Translations under genes and position numbers: made by a program | NCBI GenBank assembly: GCA_017537405.1 | Contig: JAFYKU010000060.1 | Coordinates: 1 to 14,598 of the forward strand | DNA length: 14,598 nucleotides | Reading direction: 5' to 3' | From: Clostridia bacterium | GTDB taxonomy: Bacteria > Bacillota > Clostridia > Christensenellales > UBA1242 | Part shown: positions 7,268-13,512 of the stretch, one piece after another | Layout: every line of letters starts with the position of its first letter | Numbering within the stretch: position 1 is the first letter of the stretch | The notes under the pieces: model-generated | The model's database searches: none | Told to the model about the DNA's origin: nothing | Seen by the model: only the letters and a program-made list of their open reading frames with translations

Positions 7268-8154
7268 AAACGCTGCAACCCCCGACTATAAACACCGACG
7301 ACTTCCCCCGCACGCTCTCCCATACGCAAAACAACATATCGCTCAAAAACACCTTGCCGCACTAAATCACACAAATCTGGTTTACTCTGCAACTCACCTA
7401 AATCCGCAGCATGTACACTGGCAATTACAATTACACCACTACGCACCGCACGCTGTAACATGACAGCATCTTCCCTTGTCGCAATTTCATCTGTAACAAC
7501 GATATCTGGCTTTAAACTGCGCAAACCATTTTCAAACCCAAAAGCTTTGGTACCACCCGTAATCACATCACAATTCTGCCCAACATCTAATTGGTGTTCG
7601 CCTTGATAACACGCCGCTAACTCTCCGCGTTCATCCAAAATAAGACTATTCAAATGCGGATAGCGTAAACTTATTTGCCGCACTAAATCGCGTAACAGAG
7701 TGGTTTTCCCAGCTCCCGGTGGCGCAATAATTAAAGTTGACACTGGCCGCATCACACCAAAAACAGAAGGCGTAATTACAGAAGCACAATCCTTTACTGC
7801 GTGTGGAACGCGAATACACAACGAACTAATATGCTTTACTGCGATTACTCGTCCCGCTTCTATAACCAATTCACCGGCGATACCAATCCGCACGCCACCA
7901 CGAATTGTAATGAAGCCTTTGACCATTTGGTCCAACACCGCATAAATTGCATATTCCGCCGCTTTATGCACAATATTTTCTAAATCTTCGCAAGTTACAT
8001 TAACATCACACAATGGGTAATTACGCCCATCAACACAAGCAACAATCGGAGCATGCGCACGCAATCGCAATTCATATATTTGTGCTACTGGTAAATGCTT
8101 TAAAGCCATTAAGACTTTTTCCGGCAAAATAGCACGCAAACTCTCCATAACCAT
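7264..8154 (-). CDS. spoIIIAA: Stage III sporulation protein AA, secretion-type ATPase
   Basis: SpoIIIAA is the cytoplasmic ATPase of the mother-cell SpoIIIA complex, related to type II/IV secretion ATPases and needed to maintain late forespore gene expression. The 296-residue product has the N-terminal domain typical of the family (ELRLRAHAPI), a glycine-rich patch at about 85-95 (IRGGVRIGIAG), a Walker A motif APPGAGKT at 144-151 and a Walker B-like region ILDERGE at 172-178. SLKPDIVVTDEI near 213-224 is a second acidic strand. The start ATG at 8154 has no Shine-Dalgarno site; an in-frame ATG at 8148 is the alternative. The operon is normally controlled by sigma-E. A weak element resembling it (GAATTTT at 8174-8180, CATATTCA at 8154-8161) has a 12-nt spacer, shorter than usual. 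Confidence 0.97.
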   Translation of the reverse strand: MVMESLRAILPEKVLMALKHLPVAQIYELRLRAHAPIVACVDGRNYPLCDVNVTCEDLENIVHKAAEYAIYAVLDQMVKGFITIRGGVRIGIAGELVIEAGRVIAVKHISSLCIRVPHAVKDCASVITPSVFGVMRPVSTLIIAPPGAGKTTLLRDLVRQISLRYPHLNSLILDERGELAACYQGEHQLDVGQNCDVITGGTKAFGFENGLRSLKPDIVVTDEIATREDAVMLQRAVRSGVIVIASVHAADLGELQSKPDLCDLVRQGVFERYVVLRMGERAGEVVGVYSRGLQRL

Positions 8155-8162
8155 GAATATGT

Positions 8163-8783
8163 TTAGTCATCTAAAAATTCAACCCAACAATGTTCTTCTT
8201 GCGTCATAACATTTACCTGCCCATGATAAAGCTCCAATAATTTATGCATCAACAAATTGTGATTTAATACTGGTACCGCCACACGCCAAAGAACAATGTC
8301 GGTATAATCAACTTTTAAAACTTTTCCGTATTCCGTAATCAATTTATTAACCACAACTTTTTGGTCATAAGTCGAACTAAATTCTAAAACCACACACTCA
8401 CGCAAGCAAACTGGTGGTACCTGTTCCAAAACATCGCTTGCTGCTTGTCCATAGGCACGCGCCAATCCCCCTGTACCTAATTTTATCCCCCCGAAATAGC
8501 GTTCGACTGCCACTGCAACATTAGTTAAGTTTTTTTGTTTAATTGCCTGCAAAATAGGTATCCCAGCAGTTCCCGCAGGCTCACCATTATCACTGGATTT
8601 TTGTGTATTCAAAGTTACATAAGCATAACAATGATGTGTTGCATCTGGTAAAGCCACACTTTTTAAAAAGGCTTGTGCTTCTTGTACATCATTGACTCGC
8701 TTTGCATATGCAAGAAAACGCGATTTTTGGACAACATAAGTATGTTGAAATATTCCATCTGGCAATGTCCGTAAATCACTCAT
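8163..8783 (-). CDS. YigZ/IMPACT family protein
   Basis: A member of the YigZ (UPF0029/IMPACT) family, found in nearly all bacteria and linked by homology to eukaryotic IMPACT, a regulator of translation control; the bacterial role is not settled. Counting from the ATG at 8783, the N-terminal IMPACT domain shows SDNGEPAGTAG (64-74) and RYFGGIKLGTGGLARAY (95-111), which are diagnostic. The C-terminal third is the smaller ferredoxin-like DUF1949 domain. The length of 206 residues is normal. I start at ATG 8783 rather than TTG 8786 because a promoter -10 ends 7 nt before it and no ribosome binding site is present. It ends 8 bases before spoIIIAA, so vegetative read-through into the spoIIIA operon is possible. 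Confidence 0.95.
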   Translation of the reverse strand: MSDLRTLPDGIFQHTYVVQKSRFLAYAKRVNDVQEAQAFLKSVALPDATHHCYAYVTLNTQKSSDNGEPAGTAGIPILQAIKQKNLTNVAVAVERYFGGIKLGTGGLARAYGQAASDVLEQVPPVCLRECVVLEFSSTYDQKVVVNKLITEYGKVLKVDYTDIVLWRVAVPVLNHNLLMHKLLELYHGQVNVMTQEEHCWVEFLDD

Positions 8784-8789
8784 CAATTA

Positions 8790-8818
8790 AGCATAAAATA
8801 GAAACAAAATTTTGTCAC
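8790..8818 (-). promoter_or_regulatory. Promoter of the YigZ-family gene, abutting its start codon
   Basis: On the minus strand GTGACA (8813-8818), a 17-nt spacer and TATGCT (8790-8795) precede the ATG at 8783. The A of ATG is 7 nt past the -10, at the expected transcription start. A 12-bp perfect palindrome, acaaaattttgt (8804-8815), overlaps the end of the -35 and the spacer and could be an operator or AT-rich chance. Confidence 0.5.
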
Positions 8819-8831
8819 GATGGAATTTTCG

Positions 8832-8861
8832 TTGCTCTCATAACAAATCTCGTGGTAGTCT
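8832..8861 (+). promoter_or_regulatory. Possible promoter of the ADH-ALDH-YhhN operon
   Basis: TTGCTC (8832-8837) and an extended -10, TGG-TAGTCT (8853-8861), are separated by 18 nt. The resulting leader of under 20 nt would carry the GGAGG (8876-8880) that lies 4 nt before the ATG at 8885. Both hexamers are imperfect. Confidence 0.35.
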
Positions 8862-8884
8862 AATTTAACACTTTCGGAGGAAAC

Positions 8885-10087
8885 ATGAACCTATTAAAAA
8901 AAATATATTGTCGAACTTATCAAACTATTTTTCGTTTAATTTTACCGTTACTACCATACCGCGAACCTATCTTGTTAAAATCAAATCAAGACATTATTGA
9001 CACACTCAAGAAACACAATAAGACCAGCGTTTTATTAGTTACTGACCATTCCTTGCGTAATCTACAATTAACACAAAGTTTGGAAACCGCCATAACAGAT
9101 AACGAAATAAAACTTACTGTCTACGATGAAACCGTTCCCAACCCAACCACTGACAATGTGGCTGCGGCTTTACAACTTTACCACGACAACCAATGTGACT
9201 GTATTATTGCTTTTGGTGGCGGCTCTGCAATGGATTGTGCCAAAGCTACTGGTGCCCGTGTTGCACGCCCCAAGAAATCATTAGCCCAAATGAAAGGTAT
9301 TTTAAAAGTCCGTAAAAAAATTCCATTACTTATCGCCGTGCCTACAACAGCTGGCACCGGCAGCGAAACAACACTGGCAGCTGTTATCACCGACAGCACT
9401 ACCCGTCACAAATATGCCATCAATGACTTTCCATTAATTCCCAGTTACGCAGCCATGCTCCCTAAGTTAACCGTGGGTCTCCCACCGCACATCACCGCCA
9501 CTACTGGCATGGACGCACTTACCCACGCTGTTGAAGCTTATATCGGGCGCAGTACAACTAAACAAACACGCTCTTACGCGCGCCGCGCTGTTAAATCAAT
9601 TTTTCAATATTTACCCATTGCATACCAAGATGGTACAAATGCTATTGCCCGTACTAAAATGTTAAACGCAGCTTACTTCGCAGGCATTGCTTTCACACAA
9701 AGCTATGTCGGTTATGTTCATGCAGTTGCACATTCCTTAGGCGGTAAATACAATGTCCCCCATGGCTTAGCTAATGCCGTGATATTACCTTATGTCTTAA
9801 GAAAATTTGGTCGCAAAATCTACCGAAAACTTTGGGAATTAGGTGTCGCCGCAAAACTTTTTGACCAAACTACTCCACACGAAGTCGGTGCAAAAATTTT
9901 TATCCAAAAGATTGAAGATATGAATCACGCCATGAACATTCCGACCAATATTCCAGAAATTAAAATCAACGATATCCCGCAACTGGCAAAAACAGCCGAA
10001 AAAGAAGCTAATCCACTTTATCCCGTCCCTGTGTTGTGGACTACGAAAGAATTAATTGAAATTTACAAGGAGGTAAAAAATGGATAA
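8885..10087 (+). CDS. Iron-containing alcohol dehydrogenase (group III)
   Basis: A cytoplasmic NAD(P)-dependent alcohol dehydrogenase of the Fe-ADH family, interconverting an alcohol and an aldehyde. The N-terminal Rossmann-like part has the nucleotide motif GGGSAMDCAKA at 111-121. PTTAGTGSE at 153-161 is also typical. The C-terminal all-helical part carries the metal ligands, placed by comparison with FucO: Asp210 and His214 (DALTHAVEAY), His279 and His293 (HAVAHSLGGKYNVPHG). Length of 400 residues is normal. An ordinary GGAGG precedes the ATG. It is the first gene of a three-gene operon and overlaps the next by 8 bases. The extra N-terminal stretch of about 25 residues is basic and hydrophobic (IYCRTYQTIFRLILPLLPYR), which could let it sit on the membrane. 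With a lysoplasmalogenase downstream, a long-chain aldehyde is a reasonable substrate guess. Confidence 0.94.
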   Translation: MNLLKKIYCRTYQTIFRLILPLLPYREPILLKSNQDIIDTLKKHNKTSVLLVTDHSLRNLQLTQSLETAITDNEIKLTVYDETVPNPTTDNVAAALQLYHDNQCDCIIAFGGGSAMDCAKATGARVARPKKSLAQMKGILKVRKKIPLLIAVPTTAGTGSETTLAAVITDSTTRHKYAINDFPLIPSYAAMLPKLTVGLPPHITATTGMDALTHAVEAYIGRSTTKQTRSYARRAVKSIFQYLPIAYQDGTNAIARTKMLNAAYFAGIAFTQSYVGYVHAVAHSLGGKYNVPHGLANAVILPYVLRKFGRKIYRKLWELGVAAKLFDQTTPHEVGAKIFIQKIEDMNHAMNIPTNIPEIKINDIPQLAKTAEKEANPLYPVPVLWTTKELIEIYKEVKNG

Positions 10088-11456
10088 CGAAATCATTTTT
10101 GCCGCCTACCTTGAACAACGCAAAAATTTCATTAACAACCAACTACGCAATCCCAAATACCGTATCCAAAAATTGCGTGACCTGTACCAAAATATTAAAA
10201 AATTAGAATCAGAGATTTGTGAAGCCTTGCGTTTAGATTTAAACAAAAGTGCTACTGAAAGTTACATGACAGAAATTGGCATGGTGCTTAGCGAAATTTC
10301 TTTTATGCGCAAACATATAACCGGCTTTGCTAAACCCAGAAAAGTTGCCACACCTTTAGCCCAGTTTGCCGCCAAATCCTTTCGTCTTCCCTGCCCAAAA
10401 GGCCAAGTCCTTATCATTAGCCCGTGGAATTACCCGTTTATGCTTTCAATTGAACCGCTGGTCGATGCCATTGCAGCTGGCAACTGTGTTGTGTTAAAGC
10501 CCAGCGAACACTCACCCCATGTAAGTGCAATCATCTACAAGTTGATAAAAATGACTTTCACACAAAACGAAGTCTTAACCGTACTGGGCGGACGCGAAGA
10601 ATGTTCTTTTCTGCTTGACCTTGATTTTGACCACATCTTTTTTACAGGCAGTACTCGTGTCGGTAAAATCGTCATGCAAAAAGCCGCAGAGCACTTTACA
10701 TCAGTCACTCTTGAATTGGGTGGCAAAAGCCCTTGCATCGTAGACGAAACCGCAAACATCAAACTAGCAGCCAAACGCATTGTCTTTGGGAAATTTTTAA
10801 ATTGTGGACAGACTTGTGTCGCTCCAGATTATTTACTTTGTCACAGTTCAATTAAGGACCAACTTATAAAAGAAATTGAACGCCAAATTGTTTTGCAATA
10901 CAGCGTTGACCCATTGCGTAACGCAGACTATCCCAAAATGATTAACCAAAAACAATATGATGCATCACTTCGCTTAATCAATACCAATAATACTATCTTC
11001 GGCGGCCGCTATAATAACGCAACACTAAAAATTGAACCAACATTGATTGCCGCTGATTTCGACAGTCCGTCCATGCAAGAAGAAATTTTTGGACCAGTCT
11101 TACCCGTACTAACTTTTGATAATTTTGATGAAATTCTACAAAAAATTAACACCTATCATCACCCCTTAGCTTTCTATATCTTTTCTGCTAACAAGCGCCG
11201 CATCAATCAAGCTCTTAACACATGTGACTTTGGCGGCGGTTGCGTAAACGATTGCATTATCCATTTGGCAACTTCAGCTATGCCATTCGGCGGTTTAAAG
11301 CACAGCGGCATTGGTGGTTACCACGGCAAAATAGGCTTTGAAACATTCTCACATATCAAATCAATAGTTGACAAAAAAACATGGATTGATTTACCTTTGC
11401 GCTATCAACCATACACTAAAACCAAAACAAAACTTATTAAAAAATTTGTGAAATAA
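10080..11456 (+). CDS. Aldehyde dehydrogenase, class 3-like
   Basis: An NAD(P)-dependent aldehyde dehydrogenase that oxidises an aldehyde to its acid through a cysteine thioester. The 458-residue length without the long N-terminal arm, the motif PWNYPF (Asn117) and the segment NCGQTCVAPDY (catalytic Cys246) place it in the ALDH3-like group, which includes fatty aldehyde dehydrogenases. ELGGKSP gives the general base Glu212, FTGSTRVGK (188-196) is the cofactor loop, and QEEIFGPVLPV and PFGGLKHSGIG are also present. The C-terminus ends in a basic stretch (TKTKTKLIKKF), at the place where eukaryotic fatty aldehyde dehydrogenases carry a membrane anchor. The ATG at 10080 overlaps the alcohol dehydrogenase stop and has AAGGAGG about 7 nt upstream. 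Substrate inferred from context. Confidence 0.95.
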   Translation: MDNEIIFAAYLEQRKNFINNQLRNPKYRIQKLRDLYQNIKKLESEICEALRLDLNKSATESYMTEIGMVLSEISFMRKHITGFAKPRKVATPLAQFAAKSFRLPCPKGQVLIISPWNYPFMLSIEPLVDAIAAGNCVVLKPSEHSPHVSAIIYKLIKMTFTQNEVLTVLGGREECSFLLDLDFDHIFFTGSTRVGKIVMQKAAEHFTSVTLELGGKSPCIVDETANIKLAAKRIVFGKFLNCGQTCVAPDYLLCHSSIKDQLIKEIERQIVLQYSVDPLRNADYPKMINQKQYDASLRLINTNNTIFGGRYNNATLKIEPTLIAADFDSPSMQEEIFGPVLPVLTFDNFDEILQKINTYHHPLAFYIFSANKRRINQALNTCDFGGGCVNDCIIHLATSAMPFGGLKHSGIGGYHGKIGFETFSHIKSIVDKKTWIDLPLRYQPYTKTKTKLIKKFVK

Positions 11457-11464
11457 GAGGTATC

Positions 11465-12145
11465 ATGAAAAGCATTTTCAAAAATTTAATTTTACCATTA
11501 AATATTACTTTAATCTTAGCTGTAATCTTAGGCGATATCTGTTATATATCTTTGGGCGGTCTCGCTATCAAAGCCACTACCAGCATCTTCTTTGTTTTAT
11601 TGGGCATGATTAATCTCGCCTATGTCATTATCACTAAACACCAAAGTTTACGCTTTTCCATTACTATGACGGTCGGCCTTTTCTTTGCCATGCTAGGTGA
11701 CATCTTCTTAAATATCGAATTTATTGTCGGTGCCTTACTCTTCGCTGTCGGACATATTTGGTACTTTGTCGCTTATAACTTTTTGCAAAAATTTACACTT
11801 CGCGATTTAATTTACGCAGTCGCTATTTTCATACCATCTGTGATTTTTATTTTATGTATGCCTTTCTTTGACTTCGGTAGTTTACTCATGGAAATCATCG
11901 TTATCACCTATGCTTTGATAATTTCATTAATGGTTGGCAAAAGTCTTTCCAATTTGGTGACACAACCAAACTCCAAAAACATTTTACTTGGCATCGGCAG
12001 CTTGTTATTCTTCTTCTCGGATTTGATGTTACTACTTAATGTTTTCGGTAATTTATCTGAAGTCTTTGATGTCTTATGCCTTGCAACTTACTACCCCGCC
12101 GAATGTATTTTAGCCACTGCAATTGCGAAACAATCGACCAAATAA
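11465..12145 (+). CDS. YhhN/TMEM86-family membrane protein, probable lysoplasmalogenase
   Basis: An integral membrane protein of the YhhN family. Characterised members cleave the vinyl-ether bond of lysoplasmalogen, giving a long-chain aldehyde and a glycerophospho head group. The 226-residue product has seven to eight membrane helices. The family's conserved acidic motifs appear as FAMLGDIFLN (Asp at about 79) and FFSDLMLLLN (Asp at about 182). KATTSIFFVLLG, GALLFAVGHIWYF and the late TYYPAECILA also match. An AGAGG site lies 4-5 nt before the ATG, and 8 bases separate it from the aldehyde dehydrogenase. It is the last gene of the operon, followed by a terminator. The family assignment is from motifs; catalysis is inferred. 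Confidence 0.85.
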   Translation: MKSIFKNLILPLNITLILAVILGDICYISLGGLAIKATTSIFFVLLGMINLAYVIITKHQSLRFSITMTVGLFFAMLGDIFLNIEFIVGALLFAVGHIWYFVAYNFLQKFTLRDLIYAVAIFIPSVIFILCMPFFDFGSLLMEIIVITYALIISLMVGKSLSNLVTQPNSKNILLGIGSLLFFFSDLMLLLNVFGNLSEVFDVLCLATYYPAECILATAIAKQSTK

Positions 12146-12170
12146 TCAGAACGAAACAAAATACAATTAA

Positions 12171-12195
12171 AAAACGGGACTTGCCCGTTTTTTTT
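12171..12195. terminator. Bidirectional terminator between convergent genes
   Basis: An 8-bp stem (12171-12178 with 12184-12191) with loop ACTTG is flanked by A-rich sequence on the left and eight T on the right. It ends the YhhN operon on + and the S51-type gene on -, whose stop codon (12194-12196) overlaps its edge. Confidence 0.88.
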
Positions 12196-12910
12196 AAATA
12201 TTCAACGCTTCTACCTTTCGGTCACATATTATACAATATGGACCATAAAATTTTATATTTTTTCTGTCGAACATAATATACGAACCATTAGGTAATGCAT
12301 AAATTTTATCATTATCACTATACGGAAGTATATAATCTTCAACTAAATTTGGTAATTCAGTTGTGCCTTGATAAACCAAGTTCTCTGCATCAAAATGCGG
12401 AATTATTTTTAAGTCTATAAATCCTAAACCATCAACAATTCGTGGCTGGCTAATTTCTTTTTCGTGCTCAGGAAAATTACAAATCGTCTTCGTCAGGCAC
12501 ATTGACGCTGCCGAAACCGTAACCACAACACCATTATAATTTTCAATCAAATTTTTAAAATTTATATTCTGCAAAAAAGTTAACTGCCGTAAAATTTCAC
12601 CACCACACATAAAAATCAAACCAGCATTTTTAATTAAATTTTTTGCTTGCCCCATCGTCCGATAATCCAAAACTTTTACTTCATCAAATCTTAAATTTGT
12701 CATTTCGCAAGCTTTCGATAAATTAGATGCAACCAAATCATTAATCGCGAAATCTTGCGGGTCATTTGCCACAACCAACAAACTCTTGGTCCCAAGCAAA
12801 TATTTTTTAATTAAAGACAATATCCTGTTTGTATCTGGAATCACACACGGATACCGCACTCCTGCTTCATCTTTAATATAATGTGTAAATTTACTCGTAA
12901 CAAAAAACAT
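12194..12910 (-). CDS. S51-type peptidase homologue (type 1 glutamine amidotransferase-like)
   Basis: A 238-residue member of the peptidase E/cyanophycinase (S51) superfamily, whose enzymes cleave acyl-Asp or related dipeptides with a nucleophilic serine. It aligns by eye with the Firmicute group that has LFLSGGHVPTQ, GISAGSMN and FYALPDGSY. The equivalents here are FMCGGEILRQL (100-110), TVSAASMCL (131-139) and IYALPNGSY (203-211). Ser133 is the expected nucleophile and His172 (IIPHFD) the expected histidine. The glycine after the nucleophile's alanine is replaced by alanine (SAAS instead of SAGS), and GGH is GGE. It may therefore have altered or lost activity. There is no ribosome binding site; a perfect TATAAT ends 6 nt before the ATG, predicting a leaderless message. 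Confidence 0.85.
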   Translation of the reverse strand: MFFVTSKFTHYIKDEAGVRYPCVIPDTNRILSLIKKYLLGTKSLLVVANDPQDFAINDLVASNLSKACEMTNLRFDEVKVLDYRTMGQAKNLIKNAGLIFMCGGEILRQLTFLQNINFKNLIENYNGVVVTVSAASMCLTKTICNFPEHEKEISQPRIVDGLGFIDLKIIPHFDAENLVYQGTTELPNLVEDYILPYSDNDKIYALPNGSYIMFDRKNIKFYGPYCIICDRKVEALNI

Positions 12911-12915
12911 ACTTA

Positions 12916-12944
12916 ATTATACGCTCAAAAATTAACACAGACAA
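12916..12944 (-). promoter_or_regulatory. Promoter of the S51-type gene, abutting its start codon
   Basis: On the minus strand TTGTCT (12939-12944), a 17-nt spacer and a perfect TATAAT (12916-12921) precede the ATG at 12910, which begins 6 nt after the -10. No Shine-Dalgarno site can fit between them. No terminator separates tRNA-Val from this promoter. Confidence 0.65.
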
Positions 12945-13000
12945 GTCAAACTATAATCACAATATTTAACCAAATTATTTGAGTTCGGATTATTCCTGAA

Positions 13001-13075
13001 TGGTGGGCAATACAGGGTTCGAACCTGTGGCTTTCCGCACGTCAAGCGGATACTCTCCCGCTGAGTTAATTGCCC
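13001..13075 (-). tRNA. tRNA-Val (anticodon GAC)
   Basis: A 75-nt cloverleaf lies on the minus strand. The acceptor stem GGGCAAT pairs fully with ATTGCCC, the D stem is ACTC/GAGT, and the anticodon stem TCCGC/GCGGA encloses loop TTGACGT with anticodon GAC. The variable loop has five bases, the T arm is ACAGG-TTCGAAC-CCTGT, the discriminator is A, and CCA is encoded. It is isolated and has its own promoter; I see no U-tailed hairpin directly after it. Confidence 0.96.
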
Positions 13076-13084
13076 ATATTTGTT

Positions 13085-13112
13085 ATTATAACATAATCAA
13101 AAACTATTGCAA
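13085..13112 (-). promoter_or_regulatory. Promoter of tRNA-Val
   Basis: On the minus strand TTGCAA (13107-13112) and a perfect TATAAT (13085-13090) are 16 nt apart, and the tRNA 5' end lies 9 nt past the -10. Confidence 0.7.
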
Positions 13113-13164
13113 AATCTTTTGTGGTTTTTTGAATAATATTCCATAACCGACACATAATACTACT

Positions 13165-13259
13165 AGGATTCAGGAAAGACCTTTGCGTCACCAAGAATCC
13201 CTAAAATAAAAGAATCCGCAAACAACACATTACCATCATGGTAACCCGCGGATTTTTTT
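13165..13259 (+). ncRNA. Candidate small structured RNA ending at a terminator
   Basis: On the plus strand TTGAAT (13129-13134) and CATAAT (13153-13158), 18 nt apart, predict a start at about 13165. The predicted RNA of roughly 95 nt begins with stem 13166-13171 pairing with 13195-13200. It then has an A-rich linker and a long terminator hairpin with an inner hairpin. No open reading frame with a ribosome binding site fits in it. The motif AAGAATCC occurs twice (13193-13200 and 13210-13217), so the first arm could pair with either copy, the second of which overlaps the terminator stem. No known RNA family was recognised. This is an inference from sequence only. Confidence 0.35.
13213..13259. 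terminator. Large bidirectional terminator
   Basis: An outer 7-bp stem (13213-13219 with 13248-13254) encloses an inner perfect 6-bp hairpin (13230-13235 with 13239-13244, three-base loop). A T run follows to 13259 on +. On the minus strand the stem is followed by CTTTTATTTT, so it can also end the cassette that stops at 13288. Confidence 0.75.
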
Positions 13260-13287
13260 ATTATCTATTCTAACATCCTCGACCGTT

Positions 13288-13512
13288 TTACGCTTTTAGA
13301 GATTTTGCTGTCTTTTTCAAACTTGCAATTTCGTTTGCTAGTTTTTTATATTTTTCCAAACTTGCATTTAATTCTTGTTTTAGCGTAGGTGTAATTTCTC
13401 CTTGCTGTTCGGCTTTGGCAATCAGCATTTCTCGTTCTTGATCCAAATCTTGCAACTCTTTTAATTTTTGTTGTAAAAGAGCGTCTACCTTTAACCATTC
13501 ATCACAAAACAT
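13288..13512 (-). CDS. Small coiled-coil protein, unknown function
   Basis: I do not recognise this gene. The 74-residue product is highly charged and helical. Two heptad-like stretches (LLQQKLKELQDLDQEREMLI, then LKQELNASLEKYKKLANEIA) are joined by a short EQQGEITPT turn, suggesting an antiparallel coiled-coil hairpin. There is no membrane segment or signal. I chose the ATG at 13512 because GGAGG lies exactly 6 nt upstream; the earlier in-frame ATG at 13518 directly abuts that site. The start overlaps the end of the preceding gene by 11 bases, so the two are translated together and probably work together. A terminator follows about 30 bases downstream. Confidence 0.75.
   Translation of the reverse strand: MFCDEWLKVDALLQQKLKELQDLDQEREMLIAKAEQQGEITPTLKQELNASLEKYKKLANEIASLKKTAKSLKA

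Noticed and set aside
5135..7983. Open frames on + opposite the spoIIIA genes
   Set aside because: They are shadows of conserved coding sequence and cross several overlapping spoIIIA genes; no recognisable domain.
13165..13201. Possible c-di-GMP riboswitch on the minus strand (GACGCAAAG)
   Set aside because: Only this short string fits; the second helix, tetraloop and receptor are missing, and the element lies upstream of a tRNA with its own promoter.
13230..13259. T-box-like string (TGGTAACCCGCGG) in the large terminator
   Set aside because: It only loosely matches the T-box core, lies in the 3' arm of the terminator, has no Stem I or specifier loop upstream, and no downstream tRNA-synthetase or amino-acid gene.
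13001..13290. Integration of the right-hand cassette at tRNA-Val
   Set aside because: The cassette lies on the 5' side of the tRNA, while integration normally uses the 3' end. I saw no repeated tRNA 3' fragment and no integrase gene.
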